DNA of 64,000 bases from CBDBBY01 sp965205055 (lineage in GTDB: Bacteria; Pseudomonadota; Alphaproteobacteria; Rhodobacterales; Rhodobacteraceae). Shown here in pieces: positions 1-8,251 of the stretch. Made by a program: the position numbers and the translations under genes. Position 1 is the stretch's first letter, and each line of letters opens with the position of its first letter. The stretch lies in the NCBI GenBank assembly GCA_965205055.1, contig OZ242030.1, positions 558,001 to 622,000 of the forward strand, written 5' to 3'. A model generated the notes under the pieces. That model saw nothing but the letters and a program-made list of their open reading frames with translations. It was not told the origin of the DNA and searched no databases.

Positions 1-527
1 TTTCTCAAGACCGTCAAATCAGCCGTGATTTCCTTGATGTCCCACTGAGCTGCGAGCGCCGCCTTGACGCGCTCGAAGTCGCCTGACGGCTCGTGCATGT
101 CCGGCTCGTCCACTTCTGCGTACAACAGCCTCGTGGCCGGATTCATCGCGACGGGACGCGAATCAGCCGCTTTTCGGACAACTTGCCTGTGGACTTGGGA
201 TTCCGCCGGGACATCGATAACCATGTCGCCCAATATTTGGGCTTGGCACCCCAATCTGCGCCCCTTCTTGAGGCCGCGAACTCGATCATAGCGCGCCTCG
301 ACGGCGTTCCACGCGGAGAGTGCGGACTCAACGGCGACAATATTGTGCTTGGGAAACGATCCGAAAGACGGCGACACTTGGCAGCGGGAGCATATCCCTC
401 TGCCGCCGCAAACGCTGTCCAGATCCACCCCGAGCGAGCGGGCCGCTTGCAGAACCGGCGTTCCGCTGGGGACGCGCCCTCGCTTTCCCGATGGGGTGAA
501 AACCACGAGTGGGTCAGTGTCTGCCAT
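1..527 (-). CDS. Corrinoid-activating ferredoxin/ASKHA protein (RACo/RamA-like), 3' end cut by window
   Basis: The first about 175 residues run leftward off the window. The start is an ATG preceded by AAGGATCGG. The N-terminus is a [2Fe-2S] ferredoxin domain with Cys40, Cys46, Cys49 (CGGRGICSRC) and Cys94 (LGCQA). This is the signature of the ferredoxin plus ASKHA-ATPase proteins that reductively reactivate Co(II) corrinoid in methyltransferases. The ATPase part lies outside the window. The gene lies downstream of, and on the same strand as, a pterin-binding methyltransferase and an MTHFR-like gene. This suggests that it keeps a split cobalamin methionine synthase, or a related C1 methyl transfer system, active. 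The family call is firm; the specific partner is inferred. Confidence 0.85.
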   Translation of the reverse strand, partial: MADTDPLVVFTPSGKRGRVPSGTPVLQAARSLGVDLDSVCGGRGICSRCQVSPSFGSFPKHNIVAVESALSAWNAVEARYDRVRGLKKGRRLGCQAQILGDMVIDVPAESQVHRQVVRKAADSRPVAMNPATRLLYAEVDEPDMHEPSGDFERVKAALAAQWDIKEITADLTVLR

Positions 528-898
528 CGCCGATCCTTGGGTGCCGGTTTGAATGCGCTGGATTGGTTAGCAAAATAGCGCGAAGCGGGCGAGAACGATT
601 TTAACCGTGGGCGTTGTCGCAATATGCGTGACGGATAAATTCGGGCAGCAACTTCCAGCAAGCTTGTACGGTCTGGAGGCTCCGCCGCGCTGGCTGGCCG
701 GAGGAAATTCAAGCAAGGTCAAACCGCGCGGCAAAGGGCGGCGGCAATCGCCGTTGAATTCCTTCGCGGAGAAATACGGCAGTCATGCGAGCGCATCCCC
801 GAGCGGAACAACCGGATACAAGGGTCGCTCTTGGTATTCCAGCGATGCGGTGCGCGGCCAAGCTGCGCAACGAATCTTGTTGGCGGACATCAATCCGA
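528..898. other. Gap of about 370 bp inside the C1 cluster
   Basis: No convincing gene is seen between the methyltransferase stop and the corrinoid-activator start, although both are on the minus strand. I see no cobalamin box or strong hairpin. A decayed corrinoid-binding gene could have stood here, but nothing readable supports that. Confidence 0.3.
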
Positions 899-1822
899 TC
901 ATGCTCGTCGCCTGCGCCGCCTCGGCCGAAGTTCATTTTCCGGCCGCAGCACCTCTGTCTTGGGCTTGTAGTTCTTGATCCATGTCGCTCCGTTCCGGTC
1001 ATTGTTGGAGAGCAGGTTTGCTGCACGGATTGCTTCCATTTCCCTAGGCCGGACCGGGTTCATGATTGCGGACGTCAAGCCTGCGCATATCGCCATCGGA
1101 AGGAAGGTCGCGTTGATTCCGTGGCGGTTGGGAAGCCCGAACGATATGTTCGACGCGCCGCAGGTCGTATTGACGTCCAACTCATCCCTCAGCCGCCTTA
1201 CCAGCGCGAAAACTTGTTTGCCTGCCGTCGCCATGGCTCCGACCGGCATGACGAGGGGGTCAACCACGACGTCCGCGGCTGGGATGCCGTAATCCGCAGC
1301 GCGCTCGACGATCTTCCGCGCAACGTCGAAACGGACATCGGGATCCTCCGAAATCCCCGTGTCGTCGTTGGCGATCGCAACGACAGGGACATTGTGTTTC
1401 TTCACCAGGGGAAGGACAGTCTCCAAGCGTTCTTCCTCGCCGGTGACAGAATTCAAGAGCGGTCGGCCTTCGCAAACTTCCAAGCCGGCGCGCAATGCAC
1501 CGGGTACCGAACTATCGATGCAGAGAGGGACATTCACGATTGATTGGACAAGCGTGATCAGCCGCTTCATCAAGGGCGGCTCCGTCTGGTTCGGGTCCGG
1601 ATTGGAATTGTAGACGACGCCCGCATTCACATCCAACATCGACGCGCCGCACGCTACCTGCTCTCTTGCATCGTTCTCCACCGTCGTGAATATCTCAGCT
1701 TCAAGCTCGACAGCAAGCATTTTCCGTCCAGTGGGGTTGATGCGCTCCCCGATCACGCAAAACGGCTCATCGGAACTAATGACCACCGTTTTGCTTTTTG
1801 ACTCGACGACTGTGCGTGTCAT
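899..1822 (-). CDS. Pterin-binding (methyltetrahydrofolate) methyltransferase, MetH-domain-like
   Basis: 307 residues. This is a TIM-barrel pterin-binding protein of the dihydropteroate synthase/MetH pterin-domain superfamily. Near the N-terminus it has FCVIGERINPTGRK, then ASMLDVNAGV and PLCIDSSVPGAL, then the NTTCGASNISFGLP segment typical of 5-methyltetrahydrofolate:corrinoid methyltransferases. It should transfer a methyl group between tetrahydrofolate and a corrinoid protein. The chosen ATG overlaps the upstream MTHFR-like stop as ATGA; a longer reading frame starting upstream lacks that coupling. It has no cobalamin-binding or homocysteine domain, so partners must be encoded elsewhere. 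The C-terminus ends in a run of arginines, which is slightly odd. Confidence 0.85.
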   Translation of the reverse strand: MTRTVVESKSKTVVISSDEPFCVIGERINPTGRKMLAVELEAEIFTTVENDAREQVACGASMLDVNAGVVYNSNPDPNQTEPPLMKRLITLVQSIVNVPLCIDSSVPGALRAGLEVCEGRPLLNSVTGEEERLETVLPLVKKHNVPVVAIANDDTGISEDPDVRFDVARKIVERAADYGIPAADVVVDPLVMPVGAMATAGKQVFALVRRLRDELDVNTTCGASNISFGLPNRHGINATFLPMAICAGLTSAIMNPVRPREMEAIRAANLLSNNDRNGATWIKNYKPKTEVLRPENELRPRRRRRRA

Positions 1823-2739
1823 GACTTGCCACTCTTGGATTCTTGCAGCGAGTCCTGATCGCTTGCATGGCGTTTTGCCCATTCGACGCTGGCTCGTATA
1901 CCCCCGAGAGGGTACATGTGGACTGAATCCATTCCGAGTTCCGGTTGCGCGAGCTTGACGGCCGAAAGGCCGTGAACAAGATCGTTCGGCTCAATTGGCT
2001 GAAGAAGCTTCTTCATGTCGCGGGCGCGTCTCTGGAGCACTCGAATTGAATTGCCGACGCCGCAATCCAACGCAAATCTCAGAAGTGTCTGCAGACGGGC
2101 GGGGCCGGCAATGCCGAAACGGATCGGAAGCGTCACGCCTAGTTCTCGAATGCGCCGAGCCCAGGCAACGACAGGTTCGGTCTCGAATGCGAATTGTGTG
2201 ACGATCGCCATTCTTGCGTCAGTGCGAGTTGAGTAGTTCTGTTTGAATAGAAGTGCATCGTCGGCGTTGACGGACGTGCCGTCAGGATCGATGTCCTTAT
2301 TGCCTTCGGGATGCCCGGCCACGTGCAGGTCCGTAAATCCGGCGTTTTCGAACAATCCCGTTTCCAGCAACTGCATCGAATTGTCGAATTCGCCTTTAGG
2401 ACGAGACAATCCACCCGCCAAAAGCAGCGCTTGCCGGACGTCCGCTTCCTCTCGGTAACGCTGAAGCAATCTTTGCAGTTCCGAGGCGTTCCGCAGCATT
2501 CGGGCCGGAAAATGAGGCATGACCGGAAAGCCCTCGGAGCGAATTCTGCGGGCGGTTGACACCATGTCGTCCCAAGATGTGCCGTCTATGCAAGCAATAT
2601 ACACCCGCGTGCCATGTGGCAGGAGACTGCCGAAGCTTTCGATCTTGGCTGCAGTTCGAGGCATCACTTCAATTGAATACCCGTCAACGGCATCTGAAAT
2701 CGGTGGATCCGCAGACGCGGAAAGAACTTCAACGCTCAT
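1819..2739 (-). CDS. Methylenetetrahydrofolate reductase-like protein
   Basis: 306 residues. The sequence resembles short alphaproteobacterial MTHFR-family proteins (PF02219): an early SIEVMPR segment, a central LLLAGG, then LHVAGHPEGNKD, ALLFKQ and VTQFAF, and LPIRFGIAGPA. These match the strand ends of the FAD-binding TIM barrel (the pattern AGYPE...K...A...QLFF...PG is typical of MetF). It probably makes 5-methyltetrahydrofolate, the donor for the next gene in the operon, to which it is coupled by an ATGA overlap. It diverges from classical MetF, so I do not assign the symbol. Confidence 0.75.
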   Translation of the reverse strand: MSVEVLSASADPPISDAVDGYSIEVMPRTAAKIESFGSLLPHGTRVYIACIDGTSWDDMVSTARRIRSEGFPVMPHFPARMLRNASELQRLLQRYREEADVRQALLLAGGLSRPKGEFDNSMQLLETGLFENAGFTDLHVAGHPEGNKDIDPDGTSVNADDALLFKQNYSTRTDARMAIVTQFAFETEPVVAWARRIRELGVTLPIRFGIAGPARLQTLLRFALDCGVGNSIRVLQRRARDMKKLLQPIEPNDLVHGLSAVKLAQPELGMDSVHMYPLGGIRASVEWAKRHASDQDSLQESKSGKS

Positions 2740-2769
2740 CGAATCTTGCTCCCAGTCCGAATAGCGCGG

Positions 2770-3072
2770 TCACTTCGGCTCCCATCCGTCGTTTGCCAAA
2801 AGCAATCGGATTTTCTCTTTGTCGTAATCGGTTTCCAAGCGTTCGGATTCGCATTTGGCGATTTCCTCAGCCTCGCCACTGACCGATACGGGGTCGCCTT
2901 TTCGCCATTCCGCCAAGTACGCGTCAGTTCCGCGCGCGCCGACTTTCATCGCGCAACGATCGATCGCTTGCTCGAATCGTTCGGAGAGCTGGTGCTTCGC
3001 AGCGCGCCGTCCCTTGCCGACAATGACTTGTGCAGGTATGTCCCGCCAGTAGACGATTGTTACATCGGGCAT
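2770..3072 (-). CDS. Small 'virulence factor' family protein (PF13769-like)
   Basis: 100 residues. It starts MPDVTIVYWRDIPAQVIVGK and contains a conserved segment ending in AYLAEWRKGDP. In my recollection, alphaproteobacteria often carry such a small protein beside MTHFR and the pterin-binding methyltransferase. The family name is historical and says nothing about function here. It is first in the minus-strand operon, 30 bp before the MTHFR-like gene. An upstream in-frame ATG would add 8 residues; the MPDVTIVYWRD start fits the family better. Confidence 0.65.
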   Translation of the reverse strand: MPDVTIVYWRDIPAQVIVGKGRRAAKHQLSERFEQAIDRCAMKVGARGTDAYLAEWRKGDPVSVSGEAEEIAKCESERLETDYDKEKIRLLLANDGWEPK

Positions 3073-3262
3073 CGGCGGCCTTCCGGATTCGTTCAAAATC
3101 TGCGTCTATCAGTTGGGTTGCCCGCAAATATGGCCGATTGCGACTTGGGCGGTCGAAATTGCGACAATTCTTGCTGGATATTGCGATCCCGCGATTTGCG
3201 TTTTTGAAACCTTCTGAAAGATAAGGCGATGCACGGACCTACTCTTTGCCAATCACGAATGC

Positions 3263-3997
3263 TTGGAGCAATCCGTGCTGCGCGGTGAAGGGAAGTCCGG
3301 CCGCGGACAGCGCGAGCTTCGCGTTAAAGTGCGTACGGCGCGCGGGCGCAAATTGAGTTCTACAAGATGGCTTGAGCGACAGCTGAATGATCCGTATGTC
3401 CGTCGCGCAAAGCAGGAAGGCATGAGAGGCCGGGCTGCGTACAAGCTAACGGAAATCGACGACAAGTTTCAGATTATGCGGGCAGGGGCCACCGTTGTGG
3501 ATCTGGGTTGTGCGCCGGGAGGATGGTCGCAAGTCGCCGTGGAGCGGGTCAATGCTCTAAACCAAAACTCCTCGAAGCCGCAGGGTCGGGTATATGGAAT
3601 CGACCGTTCGGATTTTGAACCGCTGCTAGGCGTGGAATTCCGGAAAATGGATTTCATGTCAGGGGCCGCAGTTGAAGAATTTCAGGATTCTCTCGGCGGA
3701 CCGGTCGACGCGGTGGTTTCGGACATGGCCTCGCCCGCGACCGGGCATCCGAAAACAGACCATCTCCGCATCGTCGCGCTTTGCGAAGCAGCAATGCATT
3801 TCGCCGTCGAGGTGTTGAAACCCGGCGGGACTTTTGTTTCGAAACTTCTGATGGGCGGCGGGCAGGGCGAGCTGCAGCAGCAACTCAAAATAGATTTTGA
3901 AAAAGTCAGCAATTTCAAGCCTGAGGCGAGTCGAAGCGACAGTTCAGAACAATACGTTGTTGCGCGGGGATTCCGGAAACGCGCCGCGCAGAACTGA
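3263..3997 (+). CDS. rlmE: 23S rRNA (uridine-2'-O-)-methyltransferase RlmE/FtsJ
   Basis: 244 residues, an SAM-dependent enzyme that methylates 23S rRNA U2552 late in 50S assembly. The KDKE catalytic tetrad is visible: Lys in GRAAYKL, Asp in VVSDMASP, Lys in FVSKLL, Glu in SSEQYVVARG. The SAM-binding loop is VVDLGCAPGGWSQVA. The GRGQREL...TARGRKLSSTRWLERQ N-terminus is typical of alphaproteobacterial members. The start is TTG at 3263 or an in-frame GTG 15 bp later; no ATG fits. It is divergent from the C1 cluster. Confidence 0.93.
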   Translation: MEQSVLRGEGKSGRGQRELRVKVRTARGRKLSSTRWLERQLNDPYVRRAKQEGMRGRAAYKLTEIDDKFQIMRAGATVVDLGCAPGGWSQVAVERVNALNQNSSKPQGRVYGIDRSDFEPLLGVEFRKMDFMSGAAVEEFQDSLGGPVDAVVSDMASPATGHPKTDHLRIVALCEAAMHFAVEVLKPGGTFVSKLLMGGGQGELQQQLKIDFEKVSNFKPEASRSDSSEQYVVARGFRKRAAQN

Positions 3998-4191
3998 GCC
4001 GCGGTCGCATGCTGGGCGGTCGGCGGCCTGATCGGGAGTCTTTGAATAGCGACCAAATGTGAATATCGCCATGATCTTGGCGGCAACGCTGAAGCAGCAC
4101 CGCATGCCGTAGCGGGCAACGGGTTAATCGAAGGGATCGAAATCTCGAATGCAGATCGATAGGGAGATGAAATTTGGGAGGGTATTCGCCG

Positions 4192-4953
4192 ATGGGGGAT
4201 GGCGGATTCAAGGCAATTGGCGTCGACGGCTGCAGGTCCGGCTGGTTCTACGTGGCGTTAAGTCCAAGCAGAAAGCCAGATTGGGGAGTTGTCGGAAGGC
4301 TTGACAACTTGCTGCCGGGTGTCGGCAGTTCGGATCGAATATTTGTCGACATTCCGATCGGTCTGCTGGCTGATCGGTCAGGGCGAGCTTGTGATCGTGA
4401 AGCCCGGTCCATGTTGCAAGGCCGCGCAAGCTCAGTGTTTTCGGCTCCAGTTCGCGCGGTTTTAGATGCAACAAGCTATGAGGATGCGAAAGAAAGAAGC
4501 AAAGCGGCATGTGGAAAAATGTTGAGCGTCCAAACTTGGGGCATTGCTCGCAAGATATTTGAGGTCGATCTGCTGCTGCGCCAAAACGACAAAGCAAGGC
4601 ACGTCGTTCGCGAAGTTCATCCTGAACTCTGCTTCTGGGCTTTGAATCGCCGAGTGTCCATGGCGACGAGCAAGAAAGAGAACTCCGGCTTTGAAGAGCG
4701 TATGCGAGTATTGAAGGCCTGGCTGCCCGGGGTCGAGATTTTCTTCTCCGAAATTCAAAGAGAAAGGCTGCCGGGGGTTGAGCGTGATGATATTGCTGAT
4801 GCGATAGTTTCCGCCGTCACGGCTCTCGCCGATCCTTCGACATTGCGAACTGTCCCTGAAAGTCCGCCCCTGGACGATTTCGGACTGCCGATGGAAATGG
4901 TGTACGCGGACCCTGGTCTCCTGTCGAATTATCCTCTGAAAGCTGTTCTATAG
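4192..4953 (+). CDS. DUF429 family protein (predicted RNase H-fold nuclease-like)
   Basis: 253 residues. The first strand AIGVDGCRSGW, then IFVDIPIGL and REVHPELCFWAL, match the DUF429 pattern of an RNase H-like fold with acidic residues at strand ends. The biochemical role is unknown. The ATG at 4192 is chosen because GGGAGG lies 10 bp upstream; a TTG 18 bp earlier is less likely. It stands alone between rlmE and the MBL-fold gene. Confidence 0.75.
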   Translation: MGDGGFKAIGVDGCRSGWFYVALSPSRKPDWGVVGRLDNLLPGVGSSDRIFVDIPIGLLADRSGRACDREARSMLQGRASSVFSAPVRAVLDATSYEDAKERSKAACGKMLSVQTWGIARKIFEVDLLLRQNDKARHVVREVHPELCFWALNRRVSMATSKKENSGFEERMRVLKAWLPGVEIFFSEIQRERLPGVERDDIADAIVSAVTALADPSTLRTVPESPPLDDFGLPMEMVYADPGLLSNYPLKAVL

Positions 4954-5188
4954 AGTGAAGAGCAAAGGGTATCGACGTAAGGAGGCGAAGGGCGGGATCT
5001 ATCCAAGTCCATGCGGTCAGCGTTTCGCCGGGTTTCTCGGCGCGGACTGAAAGCCCCTCTCAAATGCGCTGACCTTCACCGGCCTCCCGCTTTGCTTGTG
5101 TGCGATCAAAGCCGACTTGACACAACCAGTGCTGAGTGAAAACAGAGCAGAGAAATCCATTGTTCAGAAAATTGCGAGGACGGTTGGA

Positions 5189-6025
5189 ATGTCACGGATT
5201 GCACGGAAGAAATTTGGAGCCTCGGAAGTTGTTGCGATAACGGACGGAGCTACGGAACTCGAAAGCGAATTGTTTCCCAACGCCGATTCCGACAGGATCG
5301 GGAGGCTGCTTGCCGCCGCCGGAAAGAGCGGTATTGAGACAAATTTCAATGCATATTTGGTTGATCACGAAGGCAGAAAAGTCTTGGTGGACTGCGGCGC
5401 CGGGGTTGAATTTGGTCCGGTCGCAGGGAACCTGATCGAAGGTTTGACGGAAGCCGGCGTTTCGACGGACGACATCAATACAATTATATTCACGCACCTG
5501 CATGCCGACCACACCGGCGGCGCTTTCGGATCCGACGGCGCAGCAGCATTCCCCAAAGCGGAAATTGTCATGTCCAAGCAGGAGTTGGCTTACTGGCGCG
5601 GGTTGGAAGGCGACAACGATCTGGACGAGAATGTCGCGGCTTGGCTTGCGCTTTCAAAGAAGCTGCTATCCGCTTACGAAGGCAGAGTAAGGACGGTCGA
5701 GGCAGGCGGCGGGATCTCCGAGGGAATAAAATTTGTTAGCTTGATTGGCCATACGCCGGGACACCAAGGCGTTGAATTCGAGTCGGAAGGTGAATCGCTG
5801 GTGCTCATTGGCGATCTCGTGGTGGCGCAGGACATGCAATTGCATGAACCGGACATCCAATGCAATTTTGACGTCAACAAGGAAAAGGCGGCCGAAACTC
5901 GCAAGGGTATGCTGGAAGAGTTGGCTTCAAGCGGGAAGCTATGCTCCGGAAGCCATTTTCTGAGGCCGGCAATCGGACATATCGAGCGCGCTGGGAGCGG
6001 TTACAGCTTCGTTTCGGCTCAGTAA
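5189..6025 (+). CDS. MBL-fold metallo-hydrolase
   Basis: 278 residues. Metallo-beta-lactamase fold with the zinc motif HLHADHTGG near residue 110, and further conserved His/Asp positions in GHTPGHQGVEF, LIGDLV and SGSHF. It resembles the branch that contains N-acyl homoserine lactonases and uncharacterised hydrolases. No signal peptide is evident from the ATG chosen (GAGGACGG upstream). An in-frame TTG at 5096 would add 31 residues that look unlike the family. The substrate cannot be told. Confidence 0.85.
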   Translation: MSRIARKKFGASEVVAITDGATELESELFPNADSDRIGRLLAAAGKSGIETNFNAYLVDHEGRKVLVDCGAGVEFGPVAGNLIEGLTEAGVSTDDINTIIFTHLHADHTGGAFGSDGAAAFPKAEIVMSKQELAYWRGLEGDNDLDENVAAWLALSKKLLSAYEGRVRTVEAGGGISEGIKFVSLIGHTPGHQGVEFESEGESLVLIGDLVVAQDMQLHEPDIQCNFDVNKEKAAETRKGMLEELASSGKLCSGSHFLRPAIGHIERAGSGYSFVSAQ

Positions 6026-6459
6026 ATTGCGGCCGCAGCCATTTACCCATTTGGTTGGGCATCCGGGCAACCGAAAACTACGCCGCGTTCCGACTGATTG
6101 AATTACGTTCCTTTGTCCCGTCGGCAGGCAGGAAGAGCATTCATGTGGACTGCTCACGAGGCCGCCAGATAGGGTTCGACTGGTTCGGTGACCCTTGTCA
6201 TCGCGGGGCTATGCATTGTGCCGACATTCCAAATTCACCGATTGAACATTGCGACGGTCAAGCAGCCATTTGCCAGCATCCGTTTCACGCATCGCCACAT
6301 TGGCCGTTGGGCGTTCACGATGCTCGAACGGCCCAGAAAGTTCATATTAAAATACAATAAAATTCTATATTTGTTCTAAAAATGCTTTATTGCACGTGCC
6401 AAGTCTGCTAGACATTCAGGAAGAATTCAATCAGTAGGCAGCAACTGCCTAGCGGCATC
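6026..6459. other. Upstream region of recA
   Basis: About 430 bp without a supported gene. The last 100 bp (about 6340-6440) is A+T-rich and probably holds the recA promoter. A GTTC at 6373 followed after 7 bp by GCTT only half resembles an alphaproteobacterial LexA box (GTTC-N7-GTTC). Confidence 0.4.
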
Positions 6460-7515
6460 ATGAGTTACGAAAGACAAGACATGGACAAGAAACGAGCCCT
6501 CGAGACAGCACTGGGGCAAATCGAAAGAAACTTCGGCAAGGGCTCAATCATGCGGCTGGGACAGGCCGGGGCGGTAATTGAGGTAGAGACTACGCCTACC
6601 GGGTCGCTCGGCCTCGACATTGCCCTCGGCATAGGCGGCCTTCCCAAGGGGCGAATAATTGAGGTCTACGGTCCGGAAGCCTCGGGCAAGACGACATTGA
6701 CTCTCCATGTTGTCGCTGAAGAGCAAAAGAAGGGCGGAATTTGCGCGTTCGTCGATGCGGAGCACGCCCTTGATCCGTCCTACGCAAAGAAACTCGGAGT
6801 CGATCTGGATGAGCTTTTGATTTCTCAGCCCGACACCGGCGAGCAAGCTCTGGAAATTACCGATACGCTCGTTCGCTCCGGCGCAGTTTCGATGGTCGTG
6901 GTCGATTCAGTCGCCGCACTCACGCCCAGATCGGAGTTGGAAGGCGAAATGGGTGATTCACAAGTCGGGACGCAAGCCCGCTTGATGAGCCAGGCAATGA
7001 GGAAATTGACAGGGTCGATCAACAGGTCGAACTGCATGGTTATCTTCATCAACCAGATACGGATGAAGATTGGCGTCATGTTCGGATCACCGGAAACCAC
7101 TACAGGCGGCAACGCGCTCAAGTTTTACGCTTCAGTCAGGTTGGACATCCGCCGAACCGGGACGTTGAAGGACCGCGATCAGGTCGTCGGCAACTCAACC
7201 CGAGTAAAGATCGTAAAGAACAAACTCGCACCGCCCTTCAAGCAGGTTGAATTCGACATTCTTTACGGCACCGGGATTTCAAAGGCTGGCGAACTGCTCG
7301 ACCTCGGAGTCAATGCGGGGATTGTCGAGAAATCTGGATCCTGGTTCTCTTATGGAGACCAGCGCATCGGCCAAGGCAGAAACAACGCTGCGGCTTTCCT
7401 GATTGAAAATGCGTCGATCGCTCAGGAAGTCGAGAACAAGATCAGGTTGGAGCACGGCCTCAGCGCTCAAGAATCTCGAGGCGGCAAGGCTATTGAATCG
7501 AACGGCAAAGGATAG
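6460..7515 (+). CDS. recA: Recombinase RecA
   Basis: 351 residues, normal length. It is the ATP-dependent DNA strand-exchange protein for recombination and SOS induction. Walker A is GPEASGKTT, then VDAEHALDPSYA, the Walker B region SMVVVDSVAAL, the L1/L2 DNA loops around GDSQVGTQARLMSQA and FINQIRMKIGVMFG, and a standard C-terminal domain (LEHGLSAQESRGG). An internal ATG at MDKKRALETAL is an alternative start 7 codons later. About 200 bp after the stop the 50-bp repeat array begins. Confidence 0.98.
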   Translation: MSYERQDMDKKRALETALGQIERNFGKGSIMRLGQAGAVIEVETTPTGSLGLDIALGIGGLPKGRIIEVYGPEASGKTTLTLHVVAEEQKKGGICAFVDAEHALDPSYAKKLGVDLDELLISQPDTGEQALEITDTLVRSGAVSMVVVDSVAALTPRSELEGEMGDSQVGTQARLMSQAMRKLTGSINRSNCMVIFINQIRMKIGVMFGSPETTTGGNALKFYASVRLDIRRTGTLKDRDQVVGNSTRVKIVKNKLAPPFKQVEFDILYGTGISKAGELLDLGVNAGIVEKSGSWFSYGDQRIGQGRNNAAAFLIENASIAQEVENKIRLEHGLSAQESRGGKAIESNGKG

Positions 7516-7715
7516 ATTTCTGCTTCCATTGTTTTCCGCTGAACCAAGATTTGGTCGACAACCGAGGCAATGGGCCATTACGTGCTCGGAGAGCTACAGC
7601 GGACAAAATCCGCTGGACGCAACATCGATACGCGGCGTTGTGATTGAACGGATAGATCGCGTTCCGCGATTGCTCGGCTGAGCATAGCGATTCTCGACAA
7701 AAATTTATATCGAAT

Positions 7716-8251
7716 TTCGACATTCACGGAATGGATCTGGCTGATTTCGACGTCTGTGAGGAGAATTCGACATTCGCGGTTTGATTGCACGGGGTTTCGA
7801 CAGTTGTGAGTGGAGTTCGACGTTTGTAGCTCGGATGCATCGGTTTTCGACAATTGCGTACATAATTCGACATTTGCAGTTTGAATGCGATGGATTTCGA
7901 CGTCTGTGAGGAGAATTCGACGTTCATGGCATGAATGCAGTGATTTTCGACAATTGTGGGGCAAAATGGACGCTGTCGACTTGAATGTATCGATTTTCGA
8001 CGTTTGTAAGCCGAATTCGACGTTTTCAGTATGAATGCACTATTTTTCGACAGCCGTAGTTCAAATTCGACGTTCATGGCACGAATGCAGTGATTTTCGA
8101 CAGTTGTGGCTCGAATTCGACGTTCGTTGCACGAATGCACCGTTTTTCGATAATTGTGTGATGAATTCGACGTTCGCGGTTTGAATACAGCAATTTTCTA
8201 CGATATCGGAGAATTTGCGGTGGATTTCGACAACTGTAAATGGATTTCGAC
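7716..8251. repeat. Phased 50-bp tandem repeat array (TTCGAC at +30/+20 spacing)
   Basis: The hexamer TTCGAC starts at 7716, 7746, 7766, 7796, 7816 and so on to 8166 and 8196, alternating exactly 30 and 20 bp. That is ten 50-bp units with no insertion or deletion. Of these 20 sites 17 are exact; 7966 (ATGGAC), 8146 (TTCGAT) and 8196 (TTCTAC) are degenerate. Two more exact copies lie at 8226 and 8246, the last inside the Fic reading frame. Long half consensus: TTCGACgTTCgyGG then about TGAATGCA. Short half consensus: TTCGACarTTGTGrg then GAA. Both halves share a core of about TTCGACrTTyGyGG. The flanks differ from unit to unit but are themselves related, so they are not spacers. The function is unknown. 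Confidence 0.95.

Noticed and set aside
143..712. 189-codon minus-strand gene at the left edge
   Set aside because: It is a frame shadow of the corrinoid-activator gene, whose ferredoxin cysteine motif is in another frame.
5015..5074. Terminator from GGTCAGCG / CGCTGACC
   Set aside because: The arms are 44 bases apart and no U-tract follows.
6373..6387. LexA box upstream of recA
   Set aside because: GTTC-N7-GCTT has two mismatches in the second half-site to GTTC-N7-GTTC; too weak to call.
7716..8251. CRISPR array
   Set aside because: Only a 6-14 bp core is conserved, and the 'spacers' are themselves related to one another. Alternating 30/20 spacing and no cas genes also argue against it.
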